A DNA stretch of 64,000 nt from positions 61,267 through 125,266 of the forward strand of contig CAJXUS010000004.1 in NCBI GenBank assembly GCA_913060675.1, in the 5' to 3' direction. Made by a program: the position numbers and the translations under genes. Position 1 is the first letter of the stretch; each line of letters begins with the position of its first letter. This stretch comes from an uncultured Rhodospirillales bacterium. GTDB taxonomy: Bacteria > Pseudomonadota > Alphaproteobacteria > Kiloniellales > Kiloniellaceae. The notes beneath the pieces are model-generated. The model ran no database searches. It saw only the letters and a program-made list of their open reading frames with translations, and was not told the DNA's origin. This document shows positions 35,913 through 45,056 of this stretch, piece after piece.

Positions 35913-37477
35913 TGGCAAAACAATCTAAGGGCCGCATCGTAAAGTTACCGAAAGATCGCGACCATAAGAACAAGCCCGTTGGTCTCCCTCATAATTTAAG
36001 TGGAGCCTTCGAAGCGATATCTGCGTTGAAGAACGACATTGTCCACAATGGACCGCCAACCTGTGTTGTGAGCAGTGAAGGGCAGATCATCTTTGCCAAC
36101 GACGCTTTTGAAAAAATTGCCAACGCAATTGATGATACCGGTTTAATTGAAAACGCCATTGCGCCGCCATATAGCCCTGCTGAAATCCTCGCGATTAAGC
36201 AAGCGGGTGGTACAAATCCCGATGAATATACCATCATAGACGACGGAGAGGTTAAACATTACCTCGCGTCTTATCACTTCATCGACAGCATTAACAATCA
36301 ACCGGGTGCCACCGCAGTCGTCCTTCGTCCAAATGATGAAAATGTGCAAATCAAAGATTCTCTAGCCGCCCTTCAGAGCCGTTTAACAGACATGGCTCGC
36401 CTGGTATCTGACTGGACTTGGGAAACAGATAAAAATTTAAAAATAACTTACGCCTCCCCTCAAGTGCAAAAGGCCTTGGGCTTTCATCCGAGTGAGCTGC
36501 TGGGCCGTAACATCAGGGACTTGATAAACGAAGAGACCCATCTCTTCGGTGATATTAAAATTAAGGACCTTCGCCAACCCTTTAGAGATGAGCAACTTAC
36601 AATAAAGAACCGCGGTGACGAAGAACGGTTGTTTCTTGTAAGTGGTTTACCTTTTTATACCAGTGACACTGGTGAGTACTCAGGTTATCGGGGAAGCGCG
36701 CGGGACGTAACAGAACAACAGTATCAGCAAGGCGCTTTACGTGTAGCCAAAGAGCACGCCGAAATTGCCAATAGAGCAAAGTCAGAATTTTTGGCAAACA
36801 TGAGCCATGAATTACGGACTCCTTTAAATGCCATCATTGGCTTTTCAGAAATGATGTCGTCTCAGCTCCTCGGGCCTTTGGGGAACAAGCAATACCACGA
36901 GTACTCGCACGACATTCACGCTTCCGCCCGTCATTTGCTCAGCGTTATTAATGATATTCTGGATGTCGCAAAGATTGAAGCTGGTAAATTGGAGCTGATG
37001 GAGGATACGACTGATCCTCTAAAACTAGCAGTATCCGTCCAAAGATTAATGATAGAGCGCGCTGAAAATGCGGGCCTCAAGTTAAAGCTATCATTGCCTT
37101 CTAAACTCCCAATGATCCATGCGGATCAACGGAAAATGAAGCAGGTTCTCATCAACATTCTAGCCAATGCAGTCAAGTTCACCCCCTCCGGCGGGATCGT
37201 TGAACTGGCAGGCGGTGTGAACGATGATGGTGATTTTGAATTTATCATCATGGATACTGGTATCGGCATGTCAGAAGAAGATATTCCAAAGGCATTTGAG
37301 CCCTTTGCTCAAATAGACAGCACACTTAGTCGACAATTTGACGGTACTGGCTTGGGCCTCCCCTTAGCCTTGGGCCTCGTTCGTCTTCATGGCGGAGACC
37401 TTTCCATGACCAGTGAACCAGGTAAAGGGACTACTGTTAAGTGTGTACTCCCCGGATCGCGAATCCTGGCGGAGTAA
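35912..37477 (+). CDS. PAS-domain sensor histidine kinase
   Basis: A 521-aa cytoplasmic kinase with two PAS-type domains (about 45-140 and 165-265), HisKA with ANMSHELRTPLNAIIGFSEM (phospho-acceptor His299), and HATPase_c with INILANAVKFTP, IIMDTGIGMS and DGTGLGLPLALGL. The HisKA sequence is of the PleC/DivJ/PdhS style that phosphorylates DivK-like regulators, so a developmental or cell-cycle role is conceivable. There is no membrane segment and no adjacent response regulator. It is coupled to the DUF2336 gene. Confidence 0.87.
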   Translation: MAKQSKGRIVKLPKDRDHKNKPVGLPHNLSGAFEAISALKNDIVHNGPPTCVVSSEGQIIFANDAFEKIANAIDDTGLIENAIAPPYSPAEILAIKQAGGTNPDEYTIIDDGEVKHYLASYHFIDSINNQPGATAVVLRPNDENVQIKDSLAALQSRLTDMARLVSDWTWETDKNLKITYASPQVQKALGFHPSELLGRNIRDLINEETHLFGDIKIKDLRQPFRDEQLTIKNRGDEERLFLVSGLPFYTSDTGEYSGYRGSARDVTEQQYQQGALRVAKEHAEIANRAKSEFLANMSHELRTPLNAIIGFSEMMSSQLLGPLGNKQYHEYSHDIHASARHLLSVINDILDVAKIEAGKLELMEDTTDPLKLAVSVQRLMIERAENAGLKLKLSLPSKLPMIHADQRKMKQVLINILANAVKFTPSGGIVELAGGVNDDGDFEFIIMDTGIGMSEEDIPKAFEPFAQIDSTLSRQFDGTGLGLPLALGLVRLHGGDLSMTSEPGKGTTVKCVLPGSRILAE

Positions 37478-37621
37478 TTCCCCCTACTGCATCCAAGAAC
37501 TATATCCCCTTGCTGCAACGCAGCATTATTTCTTATGCTATAAATGAAAACAATGCCGCCAAGCGTTTTGCTATGCTAGGTTCCAGTCTCCACTTCCTCT
37601 ATCTGGAGTCCTTCCTAAGTT

Positions 37622-38359
37622 ATGCCAAGCAACCACCCAGATAATTTTGGCTCCATAAAAGGCGCATATAAACAAGGTTGCAAGGATGCTCTTGCGATAC
37701 CTGCACTCATCCTCGGCTTTACTTATATGGGCTTCGGAGCGCTGGTCAGTGAAACTGGCTTAGAGATTTGGCATGCACTCATTTCCACAGGAATTAACTG
37801 GGCAGTACCTGGACAGATAGCAACAATGGAACTTTATGCAATCGATGCTTCATTGTTAGTGATTGCTGCTGCGGTAGGATTAATCAACTGTCGACTGATG
37901 CCAATGACGATAGTGTTGATGCCCCATATCCGAAATAAAACGTCTCCCAGAATTGCTTATTATTTTTTCAGTAATTTTATCGCGGTAACAGGTTGGGCTG
38001 CAGCGATGAAACAATGTCCAAGATTACCAGAAGAGCAACGACTTCCTTACTTCGTAGGCTTTGTTGTTCCATTGTGGAGCATATGCATGCTCTCAACTTG
38101 TATTGGGTTTTATCTCCCTGACGTACTCCCTGCAGAAGTGACAATGGGGCTGGTTTTTCTTAATCCAGTATATTTCATGTTGGTTTTCTTAGCTGATTTC
38201 AGCCAACCCGGTCGACCTACGGCCCTTATATTGGGTGCGATACTCGGTCCACTGACGTTTTTACTTACCCCGGATTGGAGCCTGCTGGTTACCGGGCTGT
38301 TTGCTGGAACGATTGCCTTTATTGTCAGTGAGTACTTTCCCAAGGATAAGACAATCTGA
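37622..38359 (+). CDS. azlC: AzlC-family amino-acid exporter subunit
   Basis: A 245-aa membrane protein, the large subunit of a two-component AzlCD exporter for branched-chain or related amino acids. FGSIKGAYKQGCKDALAIPA and AVGLINCRLMPMTI match the family (NxRxxxM block in helix 3). About seven hydrophobic segments are present. It overlaps azlD by one base (TGATG). The export substrate is not determined. Confidence 0.85.
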   Translation: MPSNHPDNFGSIKGAYKQGCKDALAIPALILGFTYMGFGALVSETGLEIWHALISTGINWAVPGQIATMELYAIDASLLVIAAAVGLINCRLMPMTIVLMPHIRNKTSPRIAYYFFSNFIAVTGWAAAMKQCPRLPEEQRLPYFVGFVVPLWSICMLSTCIGFYLPDVLPAEVTMGLVFLNPVYFMLVFLADFSQPGRPTALILGAILGPLTFLLTPDWSLLVTGLFAGTIAFIVSEYFPKDKTI

Positions 38360-38718
38360 TGCCCGAGCTCCATGACATCTTCACTCCTGAGTTTATGGCA
38401 CCTATGGCCGCTCTCGGCGTTGCAGCCGCCGTTACCTATTTCTGGCGTGGTCTCGGCGTTGCAGTATCGGGAAAGATTGATAAAGATTCAGCTCTATTCA
38501 GATGGGTCACCTGCGTTGCCTATGCTCTGTTAGCAGGCTTAATTGCGCGGATGATTCTCTTGCCGATAGGACCTCTTGCAGAGCTGGGTTTGGGACAGCG
38601 CGCAGGCGCAACGATCATTTCACTCGCTGTTTTTTTTCTGACACGAAAAAATTTACTCGCGGGGGTCGCCTCCGGCGCTGTAGCTCTGGTTTTGATGGCC
38701 AAACTGGGCCCTCTTTAA
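38359..38718 (+). CDS. azlD: AzlD-family small exporter subunit
   Basis: A 119-aa membrane protein with about four hydrophobic segments, the partner of AzlC. YFWRGLGVAVSG near the N-terminus replaces the usual RxLP-like block of AzlD and LAVFFLTRKNLLAGV is the C-terminal helix pair. The gene starts inside the azlC stop codon, as AzlCD pairs usually do. Confidence 0.8.
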   Translation: MPELHDIFTPEFMAPMAALGVAAAVTYFWRGLGVAVSGKIDKDSALFRWVTCVAYALLAGLIARMILLPIGPLAELGLGQRAGATIISLAVFFLTRKNLLAGVASGAVALVLMAKLGPL

Positions 38719-38730
38719 AAGGCCCAGTTT
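38701..38730 (+). terminator. Hairpin at the end of azlD
   Basis: Stem AAACTGGGCC (38701-38710) with GGCCCAGTTT (38721-38730), including the last azlD codons. The trailing T-run is only three bases, so termination is plausible but not certain. Confidence 0.5.
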
Positions 38731-38760
38731 CTAGATACCAATCCGTTTACAAACTATGTT

Positions 38761-39963
38761 TTAAGCCGCCTCTTGAAGAGCCTTAACACCGGGCAACGTT
38801 TTACCTTCTAGCCACTCCAAGAATGCCCCGCCTGCCGTCGAAATATATGTAAAGTCATCGGCGACCCCGGCATGGATAAGTGCAGATACGGTGTCACCGC
38901 CCCCCGCAACAGTCAAAAGAGACCCTTCTTTTGTCAAAGCTGCTGCGGATTGAGCAACGACATTGGTTGCTGCATCAAATGGTTCTGTTTCAAAGCAACC
39001 AAGTGGGCCGTTCCATACCAACGTTTTACAACTTTCCAATTCTTTAGAAATTTCCAAAGCCGCATTGGTACCCGCATCCAAGATCATCTGGTCTGCCGGG
39101 ACTGAATTAGCAGCCACAACAGACGAAGCGGTTCCCGGTGCAAGTTCACTTGCAACAACGACATCACTTGGCAGCATAACCTTGCAGCCTTTAGCCTTTG
39201 CTTCTTGCAAGATAGCCAGAGCAGTGTCTGCCAAATCATCTTCACAAAGAGAACGCCCGACTTCAATACCCTGTGCGTTCAAGAAAGTATTCGCCATACC
39301 TCCTCCAATAACCAGAACATCAACTTTGCCGACCAAATTACCGAGCAGCTCTAGCTTGGTAGAAACCTTGGCTCCACCAACGAGAGCAGCCACCGGACGC
39401 TTGGGTTGTCCAAGAGCCTGTTCAAGGTGCTCCAGCTCTGTTTGCATCAATCGACCAGCAGCAGCAGGAAGTAACCGGACCAGAGCTTCCGTAGAAGCGT
39501 GGGCGCGGTGGGCCGCTGAAAAGGCATCATTGATATAAACATCGCCGAGTTTGGCAAGCTCTGATGCAAAAGCTGGGTCGTTTGCTTCTTCTCCGGCATG
39601 ATAGCGCAGATTTTCCAGAAGCAAGATTTCCCCATCATCCAATTGGCCGATGAGTGCGGCAACTTCTGGCCCGATGCAATTTGTGGCAAAGGTAACCTTT
39701 TCCCCACCCAAAGCATCTGAAAGGCCCTTGGCGACCGGGGCCAAACTCATTTCGGGTACCACAACTCCTTTTGGACGACCAAAATGTGCCATCAACACAA
39801 CTTTAGCCCCTTGGGATTGAAGGTCTTTTATGGTCGGCAACACCCGAACGATACGACTGTTATCTGTGATCTTTCCATCACGTATAGGGACATTAAAATC
39901 CACACGGACGAGGACGCGCTTACCGCTCAGTTGAAGATCGTCAATTGTTTTAAACTGGCTCAT
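38761..39963 (-). CDS. pgk: Phosphoglycerate kinase
   Basis: A 400-aa glycolytic/gluconeogenic enzyme transferring phosphate between 1,3-bisphosphoglycerate and [86 protein letters not shown] and [11 protein letters not shown] are all classical blocks. AGGAAG precedes the ATG at 39963. No other glycolytic gene is adjacent. Confidence 0.97.
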   Translation of the reverse strand: MSQFKTIDDLQLSGKRVLVRVDFNVPIRDGKITDNSRIVRVLPTIKDLQSQGAKVVLMAHFGRPKGVVVPEMSLAPVAKGLSDALGGEKVTFATNCIGPEVAALIGQLDDGEILLLENLRYHAGEEANDPAFASELAKLGDVYINDAFSAAHRAHASTEALVRLLPAAAGRLMQTELEHLEQALGQPKRPVAALVGGAKVSTKLELLGNLVGKVDVLVIGGGMANTFLNAQGIEVGRSLCEDDLADTALAILQEAKAKGCKVMLPSDVVVASELAPGTASSVVAANSVPADQMILDAGTNAALEISKELESCKTLVWNGPLGCFETEPFDAATNVVAQSAAALTKEGSLLTVAGGGDTVSALIHAGVADDFTYISTAGGAFLEWLEGKTLPGVKALQEAA

Positions 39964-40121
39964 GATTACTTCCTGTTGTTCTGGTATGACATCTGGCGCC
40001 CAGGTAGTTTTTTAGTTAAAGGAAGTGGTATAGCGTCCCTTCTCTCAGTTCAAGAAAGAATTCAGCACGGACCATCCCTGCGCTATACTCATTTGGGCCT
40101 ATTTCTGGAGTTATTCATACC

Positions 40122-40472
40122 GTGATCCACGATCTCAATCTTCGCATAAGGAAGGCGCTGGAAACCGTCGCCAAGCAAAAGTCGACAATCAGCTATCGGA
40201 TGCTTGCGATTGAAGCAGAAATTCCAGGGCCACAAGTCATTCACAAACTGACCCTCTGTCTCGAAGAAATATTCCGAGAAGATCACGCGAAAGGTGAAGT
40301 ATCTATTGCAGCACTCGCCGTCAGTCGTGGAGAACCAGCAATACCTCGTCCCGGTTTTTTCATTTTACTGCGAGAGCTTGGTCTCTATGACGGGGCAGAC
40401 CATGGGCCCGAAGCGATGGCAAAACACATCTTGTTACTGGAAGAGATATACGAAATCACCGCAGATAAATAA
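40122..40472 (+). CDS. Small conserved-looking protein of unknown function
   Basis: A 116-aa protein starting with GTG at 40122, with GGAG eleven bases upstream. Motifs such as STISYRMLAIEAEIPGPQVI resemble a small winged-helix start, and IAALAVSRGEPAIPRPGFF suggests a nucleotide- or ligand-binding turn. It is divergent from pgk. I recognise the general pattern from alphaproteobacterial genomes but cannot name the family or function. Confidence 0.6.
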   Translation: MIHDLNLRIRKALETVAKQKSTISYRMLAIEAEIPGPQVIHKLTLCLEEIFREDHAKGEVSIAALAVSRGEPAIPRPGFFILLRELGLYDGADHGPEAMAKHILLLEEIYEITADK

Positions 40473-40490
40473 AACTTTCTTATAAAAGAA

Positions 40491-40520
40491 AACAGGGCCA
40501 GACTTCCATCCGACCCTGTC
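40491..40520 (-). terminator. Intrinsic terminator of the crystallin-like gene
   Basis: Stem ACAGGG (40493-40498) with CCCTGT (40515-40520), imperfectly extended inward, read on the minus strand and followed by TTTTCTTTT. It may also serve the convergent small gene. Confidence 0.65.
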
Positions 40521-40542
40521 ATTTATTCACAACATCTGAAGC

Positions 40543-42147
40543 TTAATTACCGCAAGTAAGCTCTTTAAATCCATCACAGCGATAGCTTGAGCAGATCTGC
40601 TTTGAGCCCATATTAATTGTCGGAAACAACGAGCCAATGTTGTCGTCACGCACCCAGGCCAACGCTTTTGTAAAACCTTTTTTAGTACACCACTCACGTG
40701 CCGCAGGCTCTCCGCAATTAGTTCCTGGTGTCAGGCAATAATTCAATCGATAGGCATCGTAGACAGGATACTCAAAAGTCGATCCTCCAGCTGGACGGCT
40801 GGCGACTTGCTCGGCTGTTTCTGTCGGCAAACTTCCTTGTCCTGTCACACTTGGCGTTCCCAAAGATTGGCTAGCAACAGTTGTTTCAGGTTGCGCCTCG
40901 AACAACTGATAAGAAGGCGTAAACAACGGATTCTCAGATTCAGAAGTAATAACTTGCCGCTGTAGCTCGCCTTCGGGTGTTGGCGAAGGTTTCGGGATCA
41001 AGGCATCATCCCCAGCAGGGGTAATTCCAGCCGCAGCCAGATCCGCGTCTGCACCACTGTATAGAGGAGCCTGTTGAGCGGGCACTTGAACTTGAGGACT
41101 AAGAACAGCCTGTTGGCTTTGCACGGATGGAGCAGCCCCAACAAGCGGTGCTGGCTTTACAATAGCAGCAGCTGGGGCCTCTACGACGACGGGCGTTGAA
41201 GGTTGAGCTGAAACGACAGGTTTCACAATGGCAGTTGTCGGCGTAGCGGAGGCAACCGCAAGACCCGCTATTGAAGAGGCAGGTCCAGAGACGTACTCCA
41301 CCATTACTGAGCGAGCGCGTCCTTTATAGCCATAATCAGCCAAGTTGAACTTGTGGATACTCTTCGCCTTAAAGGGAAAAGTGACATGATTTCCCTGACA
41401 ATCGGGAAAATCATAAAGGGTTGCCCGCACGTCATGTTTAACCGTTTGATAAGCCTTATCATAGGCCTCAGGGTGCATAAAGATCAGCTGATCACTATTA
41501 TCAAATCGATAGGTTCCGCGCGCACCGCCATAGGTTTCTGGGCCAACCAGATTTTGGCAATACCCGGTTTTACCACCATCCCAGGCCGGAACAAAGGCGC
41601 GTCGATAATTCAGCTGATCCAGGACATTTCCACAACCACGGCTATAGGTATTTAGACGCTGCAACATCAGCACTCCGGGAGGAGGACCAACGTCTCTGCG
41701 ATAAACAATCATCGAGGAATAGGTATCATCTTTGGGCGCAGGCAGAGACAAAGCTGTATCGCCAGTACGCTTTAGAGGCAAAAGGTCCGCAGTCGCCCCT
41801 TGCCATAACATATGGGGCTCTTCTCGCGTACCCAACAGAGGCGCACAGGATTTATCTGTGGTTTGGAAAAGTGGTTCCTCAAAGAGAATCGCCCCAACCT
41901 GAGAGCCGAGCTTAAAGGAGGAAATACGTCCGGCAAGATCACCTAACGAGGGAACAAAAGAATACAGCTGGCCTTCTGCCAAACTGAAAACCTTTGCAGC
42001 GCCAGAATATTCTTTCCCATCGAAAGCAATAAGTTGATTTGGAGCAACTTCAGCACCAACCTCTTGAGCCTGAACACTTAATGATATTGAGCTAACGCCA
42101 GCCAGTAAGGCCACCATTGTTCCAGCAACCCGCCGTAATGCTCTCAT
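40543..42147 (-). CDS. Secreted crystallin-like multidomain protein
   Basis: A 534-aa exported protein with a signal peptide ending near VQAQE. The N-terminal 290 residues contain two stretches resembling beta/gamma-crystallin repeats: KEYSGAAKVFSL with GRISSFKLG and AILFEEPLF, and ATLYDFPDCQGNHVTF with YGYKGRARSVMVEY. The usual acidic calcium-ligand residues of the (N/D)(N/D)xxSS motif are not conserved, so calcium binding is doubtful. A Pro/Ala/Val-rich linker (about 295-470) follows, then a compact Cys-rich domain of about 65 residues (YCLTPGTNCGEPAAREWC through FKELTCGN) with seven Cys, probably disulfide-bonded. Function unknown; an envelope or extracellular binding role is likely. The crystallin call is by eye. 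Confidence 0.6.
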   Translation of the reverse strand: MRALRRVAGTMVALLAGVSSISLSVQAQEVGAEVAPNQLIAFDGKEYSGAAKVFSLAEGQLYSFVPSLGDLAGRISSFKLGSQVGAILFEEPLFQTTDKSCAPLLGTREEPHMLWQGATADLLPLKRTGDTALSLPAPKDDTYSSMIVYRRDVGPPPGVLMLQRLNTYSRGCGNVLDQLNYRRAFVPAWDGGKTGYCQNLVGPETYGGARGTYRFDNSDQLIFMHPEAYDKAYQTVKHDVRATLYDFPDCQGNHVTFPFKAKSIHKFNLADYGYKGRARSVMVEYVSGPASSIAGLAVASATPTTAIVKPVVSAQPSTPVVVEAPAAAIVKPAPLVGAAPSVQSQQAVLSPQVQVPAQQAPLYSGADADLAAAGITPAGDDALIPKPSPTPEGELQRQVITSESENPLFTPSYQLFEAQPETTVASQSLGTPSVTGQGSLPTETAEQVASRPAGGSTFEYPVYDAYRLNYCLTPGTNCGEPAAREWCTKKGFTKALAWVRDDNIGSLFPTINMGSKQICSSYRCDGFKELTCGN

Positions 42148-42365
42148 CTAACATACTTCCCTGTTTCAAACTGGCCGGGTACAAACTGGTAGATACGCTC
42201 CAGCCCGGCAAATAAGCCCAATATACGAACTCAATAAAAATCTAACGCAAAATAACAGGATACCTACTGAAAGAAAACCACCTTGATTTTCTGCCTCCCT
42301 AAGAGCGTCTTCATTGTAAAATTTACGGCAAAATCCATGTCAGAAATCATGATCGGTGCAGACAC

Positions 42366-42397
42366 AAAAAAGCGGCCCGAAATTCGGACCGCTTTTT
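42366..42397 (-). terminator. Intrinsic terminator of sodB
   Basis: Stem AAAAAGCGG (42367-42375) with CCGCTTTTT (42389-42397), extended by CCGA/TCGG, read on the minus strand and followed by six T. Confidence 0.85.
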
Positions 42398-42416
42398 AAA
42401 TTAGCCGTATGAAATA

Positions 42417-43022
42417 TTAAGATGCGCTCGCGAAACGCTCTGCAACATATTCCCAGTTAACAAGGCTATCAACAAACGCTTTAACGTAATCTGGACGCGC
42501 GTTGCGATAATCAATGTAATAAGAATGTTCCCATACATCACAACCAAGTAGCGCGTGACCACCCGTTACCAATGGATTTTCGCCATTAGCCGTTTTAGTC
42601 ACCGCAAGTTTGCCGCTATCATCCAGCACCAACCAGCACCAACCAGAACCGAACTGAGTAACACCTGCATTTACAAAGTCAGCTTTAAATTGGTCAACAC
42701 TACCGAAATCTTCGACAATTTTTTTCTCTAGCTCACCAGGAATGGAACCGCCACCGTTTGGCTTCATCATGTTCCAGAACTCAATATGGTTCCAGTGTTG
42801 AGCTGCATTGTTAAAAATGCCGGCTTTAGATGCATCACCAAAAGAGCCTTTAACGATTTCTTCTAAAGACTTGCCTTCAAGATCGGTACCAGCAAGAAGC
42901 TTGTTACCGTTTACTACGTATGCATTGTGATGTTTGTCGTGGTGAAACTCTAAAGTTTCTGAAGACATAAAAGGTCCCAAAGCATCGTAGGCGTATGGAA
43001 GAGCTGGTAGTTCAAGAGCCAT
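42417..43022 (-). CDS. sodB: Iron/manganese superoxide dismutase
   Basis: A 201-aa enzyme dismutating superoxide. Metal ligands are in LEFHHDKHHNAYV, NAAQHWNHIEFWN and DVWEHSYYIDYRN (His, His, Asp, His), and FGSGWCWLVLD is the outer-sphere region. The sequence is of the SodB type usually loaded with iron, though cambialistic use of Mn cannot be excluded. It lies next to mntR and the manganese transporter, so metal supply and oxidative defence are clustered. GGGGAA precedes the ATG at 43022, and a terminator separates it from mntR. Confidence 0.95.
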   Translation of the reverse strand: MALELPALPYAYDALGPFMSSETLEFHHDKHHNAYVVNGNKLLAGTDLEGKSLEEIVKGSFGDASKAGIFNNAAQHWNHIEFWNMMKPNGGGSIPGELEKKIVEDFGSVDQFKADFVNAGVTQFGSGWCWLVLDDSGKLAVTKTANGENPLVTGGHALLGCDVWEHSYYIDYRNARPDYVKAFVDSLVNWEYVAERFASAS

Positions 43023-43169
43023 GAGTCATTCCCCAATTCATAATTTTAATCTTGGATTTTAATATTGGTTATACTTGTTTCTGCCGCACCTTAGCTCTTT
43101 TCTCCCTGGCTTCAAAAGCGAAAATCCCTTTATAAGGTGATATTCATTTTACACCGACAAAAAAAAGCC

Positions 43170-43201
43170 AAAACGTAAGACACAATATGTGGGTCTTACG
43201 C
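43170..43201 (-). terminator. Intrinsic terminator of mntR
   Basis: Stem CGTAAGAC (43174-43181) with GTCTTACG (43193-43200), read on the minus strand and followed by TTTT and, further on, a longer T-run. It lies just past the mntR stop and before sodB. Confidence 0.7.
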
Positions 43202-43215
43202 GGCAAATTTAAGAG

Positions 43216-43683
43216 CTATTTCTCTATTTTTTTTGTTAAGGTAGACAAACAATCCAAGGTCTCTTCGCTGACATGGTGTTCAATACCCTCAGCGTCAATT
43301 TCCGCGGTTGCATCACTCACACCTACCGCCTTCAAAAACCGGACGACAATTTCGTGTCGACGTCTTGCGGCTGTAGCCATTTCTCTCCCTTCATCGGTCA
43401 AAAATATTGATCGATAGGGTTTTGAAATAACCAGTCCTTCGCGTTGTAGTCTGGCAATTATTTTATTTACAGTGGCATGACTAACACCCATGCGCTCAGC
43501 AAGTTCAACAACCCGCGCTTCACCGTTTGCGTTAATAAGATCATCGATTAGCTCGACATAATCCTCTGCGACTTCGGTTTTATGAGCTTCGCGGACCCGT
43601 TCAAATTTGGCGGCCTGTTGCCCAGCATCTTCCAGTTCGGAACTGACAAGATCTGAATTTTCTGGGTCAGAATTTGATGTCAT
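43216..43683 (-). CDS. mntR: Manganese-responsive DtxR-family regulator
   Basis: A 155-aa metalloregulator. The HTH (about residues 40-90) includes DYVELIDDLINANGEARVVE and VSHATVNKIIARLQREGLV; the C-terminal dimerisation and metal-binding part contains RRRHEIVVRFLKAVGV and EGIEHHVSEETLDCL, whose Glu/His residues are the usual manganese ligands. It should repress the divergent mntABCD operon when Mn(II) is plentiful. It has a long acidic N-terminal tail. The ATG at 43683 lacks a strong ribosome-binding site. Confidence 0.92.
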   Translation of the reverse strand: MTSNSDPENSDLVSSELEDAGQQAAKFERVREAHKTEVAEDYVELIDDLINANGEARVVELAERMGVSHATVNKIIARLQREGLVISKPYRSIFLTDEGREMATAARRRHEIVVRFLKAVGVSDATAEIDAEGIEHHVSEETLDCLSTLTKKIEK

Positions 43684-43957
43684 GGACTATATAAAACCTT
43701 TCGCCATTCTCGAATGTTCACAATCTTACTTAGAGGACCTTACTGGTAGGCCTTGCATTATAGGGCCTTACTTACAGGAAAGATCTCCTTATGTAAAAGG
43801 AGCGATCCCTCGCAAAGTTCCATATTCAAGCGAATTCTACATGCTTCTATCGTTCTGATAACAATTTTGCAAATAGTCCTTCAACCAGCTTTTTTGTTTC
43901 AACACAGCTCCGAATTACAGCCTTTAGAGCTGGCAATTATCACCCACTCTATAGCCG

Positions 43958-43986
43958 TTGACAATAAATGTAGCCTAGGCTACAAA
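43958..43986 (+). promoter_or_regulatory. mntA promoter
   Basis: Perfect -35 TTGACA (43958-43963), exactly 17 bases, then -10 TACAAA (43981-43986), 73 bases before the mntA ATG. The spacer is filled by the palindromic operator described separately. Confidence 0.7.
43969..43984. promoter_or_regulatory. Candidate MntR operator
   Basis: TGTAGCCTAGGCTACA is a perfect 16-base palindrome between the -35 and -10 boxes of mntA. Its TAGCCTAGGCTA core is of the DtxR/MntR operator type. Bound MntR-Mn would block RNA polymerase directly. Confidence 0.7.
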
Positions 43987-44058
43987 ACAATCACAAGACA
44001 ACATATTTATCATACAACAACAGGCACCAGATATTATACTGGAAAAGGTTTTTTTTAA

Positions 44059-45039
44059 ATGCTCCGAATTCAGTTCACATTTTTAACAGCATTATTATGT
44101 ACTGTCCTTTCAGTCTTTGTCCTTAGCAACGCTGCTCGGGCTGACAAACCTGTTGTCGTAACAACGATTGCTCAAATCGCGGATGTTGTCAGCCATATCG
44201 TCGGCGACAAAATGGTCGTGGATAGTCTCATGGGCGAAGGGGTTGACCCACACACTTATCGCATGAACCGTTACGACGTTGCCGCTCTTACAAAAGCCGA
44301 CATCATTCTCTACAACGGTATCTATCTCGAAGCCCAGATGGAAGATGCCCTTGAGCGAATGGCAGAAAATAAACCCGTCATTGCGTTAGCCGAATCTATC
44401 GACAAATCCCTTCTCCTCAGGAGCCTGGATTACAAAAATAAAAATGATCCCCATGTGTGGATGGATGTTCGCAAATGGATGGCTGTGACGAGTAAAGTTC
44501 TCGAAGTTATCAAAGATTTTGATCCCGAGAATACTGCCTTTTATGATAAAAATGCTTCCGAATATTTGATAAAGCTGGAACAGCTCAACGGGTATGTAGA
44601 AACTGTACTCGCTACAGTACCTGAAAACGAACGCGTGGTTATTTCTGCCCACGATGCCTTCAATTATTTTGGCCAGGCTTATGGTTTTGAAGTCATCGGC
44701 ATTCAAGGCCTCAGCACGGCAAGTGAAGCTGGACTTAAGAAAATTGAGAGCCTTGTGGACCTTATCGTTTCACGCAAACTCAAAGCAGTTTTTGTAGAAA
44801 GTTCTGTCGCAGATCGAAACGTTCGCGCCTTGATTGAGGGTGCCCAGGCACGGGGGCATTCCATTGAAATTGGTGGCACACTGTTTTCAGACGCCATGGG
44901 CCCAGCTGGTACTTACGAAGGCACCTACATCGGTATGCTCGATCACAATTCCACTGTGATAAGTCGCGCACTGGGTGGGGTTGCTCCTGTCGCCGGCATG
45001 AGCAAACAGTTAACCCTTGCTCAAAAAACAGCCGAATAG
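44059..45039 (+). CDS. mntA: Manganese ABC transporter substrate-binding protein
   Basis: A 326-aa periplasmic metal-binding protein of cluster A-I (ZnuA/PsaA/MntC type). The signal peptide ends near NAARA. VVTTIAQIADVVSHIVGD, GEGVDPHTYRMNRYD, NDPHVWMDVRKW, ISAHDAFNYFGQAYG and VFVESSVADRNV carry the His, His, Glu and Asp metal ligands. There is no His-rich loop as in ZnuA, which, with the linked mntR, favours manganese over zinc. GGAAAAGG precedes the ATG. First gene of mntABCD. Confidence 0.92.
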   Translation: MLRIQFTFLTALLCTVLSVFVLSNAARADKPVVVTTIAQIADVVSHIVGDKMVVDSLMGEGVDPHTYRMNRYDVAALTKADIILYNGIYLEAQMEDALERMAENKPVIALAESIDKSLLLRSLDYKNKNDPHVWMDVRKWMAVTSKVLEVIKDFDPENTAFYDKNASEYLIKLEQLNGYVETVLATVPENERVVISAHDAFNYFGQAYGFEVIGIQGLSTASEAGLKKIESLVDLIVSRKLKAVFVESSVADRNVRALIEGAQARGHSIEIGGTLFSDAMGPAGTYEGTYIGMLDHNSTVISRALGGVAPVAGMSKQLTLAQKTAE

Positions 45040-45056
45040 GGCTAGAGGATTTCACC

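Larger units (their letters stand above)
43684..44058. other. Divergent mntR/mntA regulatory region
   Basis: About 375 bases. It holds the mntA promoter and MntR operator at 43958-43986. Nearer mntR, CTTAC recurs three times between 43724 and 43773, but I see no second palindrome like the mntA operator. A 101-codon plus-strand ORF here looks spurious. Confidence 0.6.

Noticed and set aside
38963..39538. 191-codon plus-strand ORF
   Set aside because: Antisense shadow of pgk with Ser/Thr/Ala-rich composition.
43753..44058. 101-codon plus-strand ORF before mntA
   Set aside because: It runs across the mntA promoter and operator, has no ribosome-binding site and a composition unlike neighbouring proteins.
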